Assembly: GCA_037013495.1 (NCBI GenBank)
Contig: CM072811.1
Coordinates: 20,706,159-20,770,158, forward strand
DNA length: 64,000 nt
DNA from: Hippophae tibetana
Lineage: Eukaryota; Streptophyta; Magnoliopsida; Rosales; Elaeagnaceae
Reading direction: 5' to 3'
Each line of letters begins with the position of its first letter. Positions within the stretch are counted from its first letter, which is position 1. The translations under genes and the position numbers were made by a program. Under the pieces are notes generated by a model, which was given only the letters and a program-made list of their open reading frames with translations, was not told the origin of the DNA and did not search any database. This document shows positions 25,101 through 37,567 of this stretch, in pieces.

Positions 25101-28100
25101 TAAGAAGGAAATACAAATCATATTGTCTTTGAAGAGAAACAGGATTCTCCTATACAAGGGACGCTAACAACGGTACCAATTGTAATAAGAATATATGGAG
25201 ACTCATTGGTTCAATGATCGTACAGTGAATGAACCTCCAGAAATGGAAGAGAATCTGGTACAAGACAATGTTGATGTTGAAGATGAACCTATACCACCTC
25301 AAGAACTTCAAAGACAAGTGCCTTTAAGGCAGAACACAAGAGAGAGAAGAAGTGAAATATCTAAGGATTATGTTGTGTTCCTTCAAGAATATGAATTTGA
25401 CATTAGCATGATAGAGGATGACCCTCTCAGTCTCTATCGGGCTTTGGAAATTATGAATTCTCATAAATGGATCGAGGCCATTGGTGAGCGAAAACCAGCA
25501 TCACCGATTCTTGCCAATACTTTGGTTTTAATATTTATAAAACTCTTGCAAGTGCACGAATCATTTCGAAGAAAATGATAAGTATACTCCCAAGGTCGAT
25601 CTAAGGAAGGAATGTATGTGGTTTTTAATTTATTATTCAAACTTTTAAAAACAAAATTAAATCCTAAACATCCTGTCACGATATTTTGGGTTTTGTGTTT
25701 TAATCTACTTACATAAAAATAAACATAGATTCAATAAACATTTATGCAAATTTTATCATTTATAATGACGGAGTATTTATGGATATAATAACTAAGTTAA
25801 TTATGCTTGCTCATATTATTTAGGTTATAAAAGATATTTATTGATTCTCCCTTTTTTGTATGAATACCACCTTTGGTGGGGTTAGATATTCTTTATTAAC
25901 TAAACAAATCAATTAACACCTATGGGTGGGGTTGATAACTAATTTGGTTAATTAAATTAATTCCTTTTTCTAAGAGATTGAAAATGAACCATTTAAATGC
26001 CATCTTTGGTTGGGTTAGACAGTTTAAACTTTATTCAAGATGTCCAAATTAAACCTAAGAATTTAGTTATCCGAGAACTAACTTTCAAGTTTTAAAACCA
26101 CTACTGAAAACATGTTGTCAATACATTTTCAGATAATAATTCTTATAAAAACTTTTGAAATAGAGCTTCATTCTAACTACCGGGCGATTGTACCAACAAA
26201 TAAAAGAGCACTACTCTAAATCAGACCGGATAACTAAACCTTAAAATCTAATTTTCAAGTTTAAGTTTGTAATGAAAAATAATATATTTCTCTCTAACAT
26301 TCTTAATATAAAATCTTGAATAAAAACAAAATCAATTCATTTTAGAGATTTTTACCTATTTAATATTTCGCAAGCATAACAACGTTATTATTACATCATG
26401 TTTATTAACAGCCAGCACAGTTAAATTTAATCACAGACAAATTAAATATAACATGTAAGAATAAAGCATAAAAATAACTGTAAAGAAAATAAAATCTTTA
26501 TAGAACTTCGACGCTATTCTCGTTGCTGGAAAACCTCCAAGCGGAATTTGCACTTCCATTTATTGAATCAAAAAGCTAAAAAATTACAAAAACATAACTA
26601 GCTCTTCCTAAAAAGGGAAGAACTCTAAAACTAAGAGAAATTAACTAAGAAAAGCTAAAAACTAAGAAAAACTAAGAAAAACTAAAGAAAACTAAAAATC
26701 TAAGAAAATAGAGAAAGAAAGAGAGAAAAGAATGTATTTTTAGGTGTGTTTAGAAGTGAAGGGAAGGGGGGTATTTATAGGTGAGGATGGAGAGAAAAGT
26801 GAGTAAAAAAATGTTAAAAAAATGTAAAACGTGGAGTGCAAATGCTGAGGTCATTGATGATGTCAGCATGACATAATGGGGCGGTTGCACGTGAAAAATG
26901 GGGCGAAACGGGCGCGCGCGGCTTGGCGCTGGACGTGCGGCGGCGCGATTTTCTCCTTTTTGACCTTTTTGACCCATTTTGTCTAATTTTTCCATATTTT
27001 TTTACCTTTCCCCATTTATTTATTAATATATTTGTGATGTATTGCTTTCAGTATTACTTTTTGAGTCTTTAAGTTGCGTTTTAAAGCCAAAATACCTGAA
27101 AAACAATAAAAATACCCGTGATTCCGAAAAAGAAAAAAATATATAAATATATGATAAAACATATAAATATATATATTTTTAATCAATTAATGTGAATGAA
27201 ATCATGGTTATTTTAGTGCTTTTTGAGCACTCATCAGCCATGAATGAGGAAGTAAAGTCAATGTATGACAACAAAGTTTGGTATATCGTTCCATTACTTG
27301 AGGTGTGAAAACTGTTGGTAGCAAATGGATATTTAAGACCAAGAGGGATTTAGAAGGTAATGTGAAAAGATTTACAGAAAATTTCTCACCTATGTCTATG
27401 AAAGATTCCTTCAAAATTATCATGGATTTAGTGGCACATTTTGATCTTGAGTTATACCAAATAGATGTTAATATTATGTTTCTTAATGGCAACATTGATG
27501 AATCTATTTATATGGTGCAACTACCTAGCTTTGAGTCTGATGACTTAAAGTAGATAGTTTGCAAATTAAAGAAATCTATCTATGGACTCAAGAAAGCATC
27601 TTGATAGTGGTATTTCAAATTTCATCAAGTAATTAACTCATTTGGATTTTATCCTAAGTTGGTGGATGAATGCATATATCACAAGTTCAATGGGAGTAAG
27701 TTTATGTTTCTGATTTTATATAATGATGACATATTGCTTTCCAGTAATGATAAAAACATGATGCGTTAAACTAAGAGATTTCTTTTCAGGCATTTTGATA
27801 TGAAAGATATTAGCGAAGCATCATATGTGTTAGGCCTTAAAATACAAATAGATCGAAATAAGGCTATTTTGTGGCTTTCATAACAAGCATATATCGATAA
27901 AATTCTCAAGCGATATGGCATGGAACACTGTAAACTAGGAAATTCCCCTATTACAAAAGGAGGCAAATTTAGTCTAAATAAGTGTCCAAAAAAAGAACTC
28001 AAGAAATAAAAAATGCACCAAATTCCATATGCTTCAGTAGTAGGAAGTTTGATTTATGCTCAAGTGTGTACGCATCTAGATATTGAGTACATCACAAGAA

Positions 28101-29385
28101 TTTTAGGCCGGTATTTTAGTAATCCTGATATGGATCACTCGAGAGCAAGCAAGAGGGTACTTAGGTACTTCTAAATACGAAGGATCATATGATGACATAT
28201 CAAAGATCAGATAAGCTTGAGGTCATTGAATATACTGATTCTGATTTTTTGGGCTATTTGGATAGCAAGAAGTCAACATCCGGTTATATTTTTATGTTGG
28301 CTAAATGAGCTATTTTTTAAAGGAGTGAAAATCAGACCATGATAGCTTCTTCCACCATGGTAGAAGAATTCATTGCATGTTTCGAGGCATCAAACCATGG
28401 AATATGGCTAAGGTATTTTTTCATTAGGTTGCGTATTATGGATACTATTTAGTTGCCACTCAAGATATATCATGAAAATAATTTAGTAGTACTATATTCC
28501 AACAACAATAGGAGCTTGTCGAAATCTAAACATATCGACATTAAGTTTCTTGCTACGAAGGAAAGAGTTCAGAGTGGACTTATAAGTATTGAGTATATTG
28601 GTACATTTTCCATGCTAGAAGATCCACTAACTAAGGGATTGGTACCTAAACAGTTTCATGAGCATGTCGCTCACATGAGTATCTATGTTATAGAGGATTG
28701 TTTGATTTATTGGGAGTCTGTATTTTATGTATCATGTTTTATGTTTTATATGATATACTTTTATAGATATCATGCAGTTAACTTTTATATGATATTCTAT
28801 TATTTGTATGTATCATCTAGTTATTCAGACTTCATTTATCCATCTTTCAATTATTTAGTTTATTATGCACTCTGAATTTTGATTGACCTCAAAATTAAAT
28901 TAAGTTAAAGTGAACAAATTGGAGATAGGAATGTGGATCACATTGCATGTAATTTCTAAACTACACATCCCCTTCATGATTCATGTCATTCAGTTATGTT
29001 TACAGAATGATTTATGTTGGTTTAGTTTCACTTTATGAGATAAATACTACTTAAGTCCTTGTGAATATGATTGATGGATGGAATTAGTTAATGATGCAAA
29101 AGGCAATGAAAACACAGTTTGAGTACTCAATTTGGTTTTATCAATATATGTATATACATATAGCCTAAGTGGCAGATTGTTGAAATTAATTTCAATTAAC
29201 TACAACATATATAGACTTATATGTGATATAAATATATTTTGAATAATAGATTGTCAAATATCTAATTAGACCAGTTATGAAGTGATTGAATTAAGTATTA
29301 TTTATCGGGTTCAATATGTGTCATGAGAAGTGAGGCCTTTAATGTGTAGAATATAACTTTATGATTTAGTGATGGACTAAATTAT
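22147..29385 (+). mobile_element. Ty1/copia retrotransposon fossil (element A)
   Basis: Matching LTR sections lie at 22147-22350 and 29178-29385 (TTGTTGAAATTAATTTCAATT-like start; shared AATAGATTGTCAAATATCTA and ATGTGTAGAATA). A GTGGCAGAT polypurine-like tract precedes the right one. Parts in copia order: gag about 22940-23700 with a zinc-knuckle remnant, protease about 23800 (WWVDSCATTHIS), integrase about 24200-24960 ([14 protein letters not shown]), reverse transcriptase about 27240-28020 (GSKWIFKTKRD, YQIDVNIMFLNGNI) and RNase H about 28200-28690 (SKHIDIKF). The two LTRs match over only about 200 bp. It carries many breaks and is old. A second element sits inside it at 25482-27236. The lineage within copia is not assigned. 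Confidence 0.85.
25482..27236 (-). mobile_element. Nested LTR-like element (probable solo LTR), 1755 bp
   Basis: It begins TGGTGAGCG and ends ACTCATCA (TG...CA; the termini are imperfect inverted repeats). It is flanked on both sides by GCCAT (25477-25481 and 27237-27241), a 5 bp target duplication. The host copia reading resumes sensibly across the site. On the minus strand a CTATAAATA box (about 26772-26779) lies some 460 bp inside, as in an LTR promoter. A GC-rich patch (about 26880-26950) and a short AACTAAGAAA tandem run (about 26640-26700) lie inside. No protein domains were found, so a solo LTR or a large non-autonomous element is likely. It is younger than element A. Confidence 0.75.
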
Positions 29386-30384
29386 AAAAGATTGGAAATA
29401 ATACAATTATGCTATTGGTCCTTGGGGAACACAATTAAATATGACAATATTCTGTAAATAAGGAAATACCCAAATATAGACAAATTCTGAATTCAAAATT
29501 TAAATCCGCTAAGGATCAAAAAAGAAAATACCCAAATATAGGCAAGTTCTAAATTCAAAATTTAAATCCGCTAAGGATTCAATAAGGAAATAGACTACAG
29601 ATCACCTCTTGAAATTAAGAGGCATCTTTTTCTCTACTAGCGCTTCTCTGTCTCTCTCTTAATATAGTTTGGCTCTATCTATCTCTCTCTTTCTAGATAC
29701 ATAAAAAATATAAAATATAGAAAGAATTTGTGATTTGGGTATCTCTCCTTGGGCATAACAGAACATTATCGTTATCATCTCTCTTGCTCTCTCCATCGAA
29801 CTTGAGAGGGATTACTTAGAGATCTGAAGGCTTTCAATGATCACCGATGATTGTGTCTCTCTAGAAGATCATGGTTATGAACTAAGATAATTTAGAATTA
29901 AAGATTAGAAATTCACTAGAGGATCATGGTAAATCTAGAATTTATGAATTGTAGTATGGTTATGCTTTATATAAATCTTACAATAAACTCTCCCAAAAGT
30001 TTAAACTATTGAGAGAAAGACCAACATTATTTTTATATATTTATCATTTTCCTACAAATGTTAACTCTAATACCATGTTCGAAGTTATGAAAAAACAACT
30101 CTCCCAAAAGTAAAGCTATTGGGAGAATTACTAACATTGTTTTTATCATCTATAAAATATATTTACTATTTTTCACTTAAATTGGAAATTTTGATCTCAA
30201 TAATATCTAACTCATTATAGTTAGTTTTCTTAAAAACAAATTTGGGATTTTACTAATATAGTTGAGATTTGATAATATAATAACTAAAATGGATACAAAA
30301 TTTGTACAAAAATAGGTACATATATAGAGTAAGGTTATAGGACTCATGAGGTTAATAAGTATGAGTTTCAATACTCTGTTTGTA
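29386..30384. other. Right LTR continuation of element A and short repeats
   Basis: This is probably the remainder of element A's right LTR, which has no counterpart at the left end. A block of about 62 bp (GGAAATACCCAAATATAG..AA.TTCT.AATTCAAAATTT) is repeated in tandem at about 29460-29585. Near 30070 a PBS-like sequence in reverse orientation and a CTCCCAAAAGT..A..CTATTG phrase (also near 29990) suggest further LTR debris. There is no gene. Confidence 0.4.
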
Positions 30385-31960
30385 TTGACAGTCTAGATCT
30401 TCTTATAAGCGGTCCTAGTTTGTTTACCCAATTGACATAGTCCACATATAAGTATTTCAATTTTTGGTAGAATATATAAACCACACACAGTCTCAATTTT
30501 ACTTAATCTAACCAAATATTTAAAATTCATATGACCTAGTTTTTCATGCCATAAGGTACTTGAATCATTGATAGCTAGGTTATATGTTAATGTGGGTGAT
30601 GTGTCAATGTAATAACAATTGTCATGTGATCTAATTCTCTTAATCATACATTTACTATTTCTATCTATTACAATATAATGATTGTTTATAAATTACACGT
30701 TGAAATCATTGTCACATATTTGACTTATGCTAATCAAGTTTTCTTTGAGTTCTTCCACATATAAACTTCATCAAGTTTAGGGATATCCCCTATTTGAACG
30801 GAGCTTTTCCCAATAATTTTAGATGTTTTACTATCACCAAAGGTAACTACCCCTTCATTGTATTCTTAAAAGGTTTTAAACAAAGAACAATTCCTAGTCA
30901 TGTATTTAGAGCATCCACTGTCAAAATACTAGGCGGTATTTGATTTAGCTTTAAACACTATGTGAGCCATAAAGTAGTGCAACTATGAATTCTTAATCCA
31001 TCATCTTTTAATTTTGAAAGTTTGAGCTACTAGTTTCTTATGGTTCTTGCAATAAAAACTTTACGTTTGAAATTTTTTTGAGGTGTCCTAAAAAAAATTT
31101 ATTTGTGATAAAGTCATAGATATAAAGAAATTTTCACTTAAGTCTAATGTGTCATTTCCTACCATAATGATGACAAATTGGAACAAACTGAATTTTCTCA
31201 TAGTGATAAGGTATAGAAATTACCTTCCCTACTAGAGCAACTGTGGGTTTTACAAATTAAGTTTTGGATGATGAAGGTGTTGAATGTTTATCTATGTATC
31301 AAAGGCCTTTCTTATCCCTATGTGATTTTCTATAATCTAGAACTTTGGTCAATTTTTCAACATTTATAGTCAAATTTCTCACTCTCTTTTTAGCAATACT
31401 AATTTCTTACCTAAGTTTTTTGTTTTCTTGATTGGTTTTTACAAGACTTAGATTTGGAGCATTAATATGTTGAGACAATTCCTTTTTATCTTTCTCTAGG
31501 CTAGATGAATTATTTTTTTATGAACATTGATGATATCATTAAGTTTAGTTACTTCAATAAGTAGTTTATCTCTTCTTTCCTGGAACCTAGACAATCTATG
31601 AATATTTCATCATAATTTGATACATTAAACTTAGACTATAAGAGAGAAGAATTTACTCTCTCATTTTCTTCATCCGAGTTAGAGTCGGAGTTATTGTGGT
31701 GTGCTATGTTGGTTATGGTAAATGCATGATAGTTAGTATCATCATCCTCTGAGTTACTAATATCATCCTACTTACTTTCTATGTCATTGAGTGTAGCAAT
31801 AAAGAATTTTCTAACTTTCTTTTTATTGTCCACACTTTCTGCGAAAATAAGACCATAGCCCCAACAAGTAAAGCATTGAGGACTATAACATAAATTCTGA
31901 ATGCAAGTTTGATCGACTATATTTACCAGCTGTCGCCAATCCTTTTTCTTTCCTAACGTC
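30385..31960 (-). mobile_element. Sirevirus-type copia fossil, minus strand
   Basis: Read on the minus strand, the pieces run in the order late gag (about 31960-31150), protease region with FDSGCSKYMTRN (about 30925) and GAG-pre-integrase at 30647-30393 (LWHEKLGHMNFKYL, CGLCQLGKQTR). The GDKKGL-like phrase and the zinc-knuckle to protease order are those of Sirevirus/Maximus copia elements, as at 55.8-57.6 kb. No LTR was identified at either end. It is badly broken and old. Confidence 0.65.
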
Positions 31961-33376
31961 TGATTATGCCGATGATAATATATATTTTAATGTTTTCGAC
32001 TTATTTTTTTTCTCCCACAACACCACTAGATTTAGCACTAGTATATATATAAGTGATAATAAAAACCTATAATTTCAAAATTAGTTAATTTTAAGCTTAA
32101 TTATTCAGAACTTATTAAAAAAACTTGAGTAATAAGTTACTTTTTAAAACACATAAGAAAAAAATAATTGATAATTTTATAAATTAATACAAATTTAAAT
32201 AAATATTTTAACAATAAAAATAATTCTAAGTGTTGTAAACATATGCTAATGAATAAATGAATATAATATTATGTATGATAGTTATAATAAATATATTTAA
32301 TATATATACCTAAAGTACGATTATTTAAAACTCGAGTATTTATTTGATTTTTTTCGATAAACTTGATAAAAAAACGTAAAAATAAATTTACAAGTAAATA
32401 TTATTTTCATGAAAATAACAAACGCTTACAATTCTTACACATTAAAGTATTAATTAATACCCTTGTCACACTATGACAAATAAGTTGCGATCTCATTTTA
32501 CAAATTCTGAAAGAAAATAATATATATGCTTGACTTTTTTGAATAGCTACAATGTCTTTATAATTATGTCACTATTTATTTCGTTTTAGTGTGACTAGTT
32601 TGGTCTTAATAAGAAAACATTTTGGAGCTGGAAATTGAAATGAAGCTAGGTTTGCAAATATATATCAACGTATGCTCTTATTTTTGTACATAAACACATA
32701 ACTACTCTAAACAAAATGTGAAATTAGATATGCTACGTACTATCATGTAGTGCATTGATATATGCTTGTCTTAAGCAGCAAAATGGCGTGTGTCTAAATA
32801 TGTCCATGTATATACATGAGTATGGCAAAGTGTAACTTTTATTTTTAAAAATAGAATATCACCTTAGGGATCAACCCATTTATTAAAAGGAGCAACATTG
32901 CATCATCATTCATGTACATTCATTATTTTATATATATATAATTTATAAATAACTACATTTTAAATTTATGATAATTAAATAATGTGTATGTAGTATATCC
33001 AAGTAAATCGTACTGGTTGGCATAAGTATATATACCATATATTCATGAACCAAACTAAAAAAAAAATTCAGCTCAAAGATGACCCAAATATGTGAAGCAA
33101 CTAAGTACGGGATAATTAAACACTCATATAAAATTTATTAGTATTTATCCAAAGGATGGAGTTTTTTCTTTATTAAAAAACAAAACAAAAGAGAGTGTGA
33201 GAGGCGGCGGGGGGAGAGTACACCTGAAAGATATTCTTGGGAAGTGAGGTTATTTTGCATCACAATTGGTTGTTCGGAAATGATGGAGTAAAATGTAATT
33301 TGCTTGCTAATAGTTTCTAATTGCAAATCAGTCATCACCTTCTTAAATCTTAATACTTAATAATTATATTATATTA
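31961..33376. other. AT-rich stretch, no gene seen
   Basis: No coding signal. About 32200-32580 resembles 36170-36650 (see the repeat entry). A short (TA)n run lies near 32930. Confidence 0.5.
32200..32580 (+). repeat. Dispersed direct repeat, copy 1 (second copy at 36170-36650)
   Basis: Ordered landmarks shared with the second copy are TGAATAA(A/T)..AATATAAT, GATA.AGTTATAA.A.ATAT, CTA.AGTA..A.TATTT.AAACT, TTGATA.ACTT.ATAA, AAATA.ATTTA.AA.TAAATATT, CA.GAAAATAA..AA..CTTA.AATTCTTAC and TATGTCACTATTT. The similarity is diffuse and AT-biased, so an alignment is needed. Confidence 0.45.
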
Positions 33377-34965
33377 TGTATCTTAATAAATATACGAGTT
33401 GTAAACTACGTATGTCTAAAACCTATAACATGATATACAATAGTAGATATGATATACATTAACAGATATACACTAATCTGTTAATAAATATACATTAACA
33501 ATCCCCTCAAATTCAAGATGGATGTGAGACTAGTTTGAGGTTGTCAATCAAATTATGAGTGCGTATTTTAAGAAGTGCCTTGGTGAAGATATATGCAAGT
33601 TGATCGTTGGAGGAGACGGGGAAAAGCTTGAGAGCACCATGGACAAGATGAGAGCGAATAAAGTTAAGGGTTGCCCAGACTTATAAGCAACATTACTACC
33701 TTGCTTCTGGCTGATGTGGGGCAAGGATACTTAACATCCTCCCTCCACACGGCAGACAAAGGTGGATATAAGTGTCACAGTGAGATTATGGTAGAGCCCA
33801 GGAGCAGAGCTTTCATACCATGATAGAAAGATGAAGATATTGGAAACATATGCCCAACCCTAGGAATGGTCCTAAGCTCTTTCCCCATCCTCTGATCATA
33901 CACAATACACCCAAAATAGTCAAAAATAAGGCGATATCCTAGTTTAGCTAATTGTCCCACAAAGTATAAATTATAGGATAGGTTAGGTACATGGAAGACC
34001 TAGATTATTCCCATGCATGGTGGAACCATCAACTATATGAATATTAAGAAGATATGGTGCAGGGTCAAGTTTGGAGAATAAAGATGAGTAAGGTGTCATG
34101 TGATTACAACAGGCAAAATAAAAAAGCCAAGTTTGAGACTTACTGGGCAGAACTGAGAGAGTAGTGGAAAGAGATGCATTACTAACCATATGAACAACAT
34201 GAGTTATGATCTTCTGTAGTTCAGTGGGGTAGAGGTTGGTAGTGGATCCAGAAGACCGTGACTCAGTTGAAATGGAAGACATCAGCAGAGTAGGCTCAGT
34301 ATTAGCAACAACAACAGTAGATTTGTTACGACGGTAACAAGTCTCAATAGCCAAAACATTGAACTTATTCTGGGCTTGAAGGGTTACAAGCTGAGCTTCT
34401 TCTCTAACCAACTTGTTTACAGCAGTATCAAGAGAGGGAGGATGAGTGCGATTGTGAAGCTGACCCCAAATAGGCTCAAAGTCCTTGTGAAGTGACATTA
34501 GGAACTCATAGAGACAAAATTTATCTCTAACTGTAGCATATTGATGAGCAGCCTTTAAGCATGCCCAAATTGGATCACAAAGGTCAATTTGGTTCCAAAG
34601 AAAGTGAAGCTGATCATAGTAATCATTGATGGATTGCCTTGGTTCTTGTCAGAGTTAATGAAATTCAACTACTAACTGATATTTCATGGATCCGTGAGTA
34701 GTGAAGTACCTTTTAGCCAACATATCCCATGCTGATTTTGCATCATCAAAGTTGCCCAATAGATTGGAGATGGAGGGAATGGAAGTATGCTGAATCCGTG
34801 TAAGGATCATATGGTTGTGACTATCCCATCTAATCATGAGACCAAGGAAAGAGGCATCTTCCTCACTTTCTCCTTCGATAGGAATGGTAATTGTACTAAT
34901 ACAGTAATGCTAGAGCATGCAACCCTTAAGAAAACTACGTATAACTTGATATCAAGATAAGTAAT
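33377..34965 (-). mobile_element. Ty1/copia derivative with gag, protease, RNase H tail and one LTR
   Basis: On the minus strand: gag (about 34840-34150; PPSLDTAVNKLVREEAQL), protease region (LFYFACCNHMTP, about 34130-34100), then a short RNase H end (NDQLAYIFTKALL, about 33600-33560), a purine-rich GAATTTGAGGGGA and an LTR beginning TGTTAATG at 33500. A reverse PBS-like sequence lies near 34955. No integrase or reverse transcriptase section was recognised, so it is a short derivative. Its gag resembles that of the 37.6-42.4 kb element. It is broken and of moderate to old age. Confidence 0.65.
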
Positions 34966-35099
34966 TCTTCATCCCTTCCAATACAGTATTGATGGGGCGA
35001 GAAAGAAAAAAAATACTTTTTATCCATTTGAAAACACAATATGAAAAAATAGATTGCAAAAATGAAGTCTACGTGAAAAATTCGGTAGAGAGAACCTAT

Positions 35100-35340
35100 T
35101 TTGGAAAAGTCAACTCTGTAGAAAAGTGAACGATCAAAGTCAACCCTAGTCAATGGTTAACTCTAAACACATTCACGGATGTCAATGGAAGTCAACTCCA
35201 GTTACATTCAATGGAGGTCAACTATGGTCAACGGTATAACAACGATCAATGATGATGTCAGTTGACTTGGTATGTGACATCAATAGAAGAGATGATGATG
35301 TCAACCCTAGTTGACTTAACAATATGACGTCATATGACTT
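35100..35340. repeat. Cluster of GTCAAC/TTGAC motifs
   Basis: About ten GTCAA or TTGAC cores occur in 240 bases (for example AAAGTCAACCCTAGTCAATGG, GGAAGTCAACTCC, GGAGGTCAACTATGGTCAACGG). TTGAC is the core of the W box bound by WRKY factors. The cluster sits just upstream, in transcriptional sense, of the minus-strand copia derivative and may be part of its leader or LTR. Confidence 0.55.
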
Positions 35341-36169
35341 GAGTGTGGCGTGTAAGGCGTGTGAATCTGATGCCCATCTTTATTGGCGACGCGTGATGCA
35401 AAATATATAACAAATAAATCAAATCAACTATCAAATTCTAAAACTTTGATTAAACATAAGTTTAATATATAAGCTCAAATCTATACCGACATAATCAAAT
35501 AAAATCAAATATTCAAAGTCAATAAGCTGATTCAAATCTATGCTAGCATAATTATAGAAATATCTAAGATGAGACAATGAAATTTAGCCTAAAATAAAAA
35601 AGAGCAAAAGAGTAGAGAAATTGACTGTAAAAACATCGTGCTCCTAAAAAATGCTTTGTAGTTGTGTGGATAAATATAAGGACAAATGATGTATTTAAAG
35701 AAAAACTAGATGGGAAAACATCACTCATATGATGTAGCAAAATATAATAGAATGTTAGCAGCTAATTGAGATTAAAAAACTCATAAAACAAGATAAAATC
35801 GACCAATTTTTGTGAGAGGGATCTATCCCTCTATAAAGGGGCTCTAAAATAGTTACACCAACGTAACAAGGATTCGATCCATTTCAGGTGGGGATCGATC
35901 CCTCTCTCCAAATCTCATTCTTTTTAAAGTTATGCAGTTTGACATGATTGGTTGAGGATTGTTTAGAGATTAATACAGAGTGAGATCTCTCACTCTATCC
36001 ATCTATTAGGGGGATCAACCTTTTTTTTTATCTAAAAAGACATATAACTCAATCATACAACATCAAAATTGATTCGACCAAAAGTCTATATTAAATGCAC
36101 TTAAATATGTATGTAACAATACTTGAATATGAGTCATTTGAGCATTATGATTAGATGTGAGACATGTTA

Positions 36170-36650
36170 ACTTGATTTATATTATAAACATGTACTAGTG
36201 AATGAATAATTGTAATCATATATGATATAGTTATAAAAGATATACTCGAAGTATAACTATTTGAAACTTTGATGTTTCTTCCACTTTACTTGATAGACTT
36301 AATAACAATCTTAGAAATAAGTTTATAATTAAATATTTTGTTCACGAAAATAAGTAATACTCATAATTCTTACCGTTTAAATTTGAATGATGTTTAATGT
36401 CAAATTTTTGTTTTTACTACAATTGATATTTTGATTATTATAATTAAGATTTTGTTAGTATATGAAATATAATAAATATAATATTAATATAGGAATGAAA
36501 ATTAGTGGTGTCAAACAGTTGCTCACAGTATGAGTGCGAATGTTCTAACCTGTAATGGTTTTGAGATCACCCAATTTTAACTGCTACGTACACTCTCTTC
36601 TTAATTTATAAGTATGTCACTATTTTTAAGGGTTAGTTTGTAGTTCATTT
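36170..36650 (+). repeat. Dispersed direct repeat, copy 2 (first copy at 32200-32580)
   Basis: It shows the same order of landmarks as the copy near 32.2 kb, ending in TAAGTATGTCACTATTT. Coding content is nil. Confidence 0.45.
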
Positions 36651-36829
36651 TACACTCCATTCTTAACACCATGAATTAAAGTTGTAATCTTATATATAAT
36701 ATTTGTTTTCTTTAATAAAAAAATGATTTTTTTCTTACATAAAATTAAAAAAAACACTTTAGTGCATTCATTAAAGAAAAACAAAAGTATACCATTATTT
36801 AAAAAAAAAATTGTAGTTATAGTAGGGAG

Positions 36830-37215
36830 ACTTATGTCACTTTAAATCCAATAATTTTAGGTGACGGTGGTTTAATATTATTAACTAATTTTATCTGAAA
36901 TATTGGACTAGAGAAAAAATTCTGCATCATATTTTATGTAATTTTAGGATAAGCTCAACTTTTTTTTATTTTTCTTTTTAAAGTCTTCTTCTATACGATT
37001 TTGTGCTTGTCATTAAGTTTAATTTGTCCCAAATTGAAGAATAAATTAATATTATATGTTATTTTTTATTTTTGTATAGTTAGATAGTATTTATATCTCA
37101 AAACAATTAAATATTTAATTTTAAATTTGATTTTAAAGCAAGTGCTCTAGGATTTTTTTTAATTGCCAACTGTGTGTTTGCACATTAAAAAAAAGCAGTA
37201 ACTATTTATTATTAA
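36830..37215 (+). repeat. Dispersed direct repeat, copy 2 (first copy at 21290-21700)
   Basis: It matches the copy at 21.3-21.7 kb over nearly its full length, in the same orientation, at roughly 75-80% by eye. Copies 36170-36650 and 36830-37215 are adjacent here, whereas their partners are about 10 kb apart. Confidence 0.6.
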
Positions 37216-37567
37216 AAGCCCAAATTGAAATTAAAAAGAAAAATACGTATACCCCAAGTACTTTAAGCGAAAAAGAGAATTTTTGACTGTTTAACTCGGG
37301 CTCTATGCCGTAGTGATCCCATACCCATTTATCTTTTTATGGTCAAGGTAGCATTTAATTAATCTTTATATTTAATTTAAGCTATCAATTAATTATTATT
37401 ATTATCTTTCCAAGAAATAAGACCTATTTTGTTGGCTGGTTGACAATTTTGAAGGAAAAAAAACATAAAAATAATAATTATATCCTCCATAAATTTATCA
37501 CGTGACTAAAAATTATATTTACTATTTAAAATTCAACCTGTATGATACTTTAAATTAGATATGAGAT

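Larger units (their letters stand above)
35341..37567. other. AT-rich stretch without a gene
   Basis: No coding region is recognised. It contains the second copies of two dispersed repeats (36170-36650 and 36830-37215). A short segment at 37480-37560 resembles 42765-42865 on the other side of the next copia element. Confidence 0.5.
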
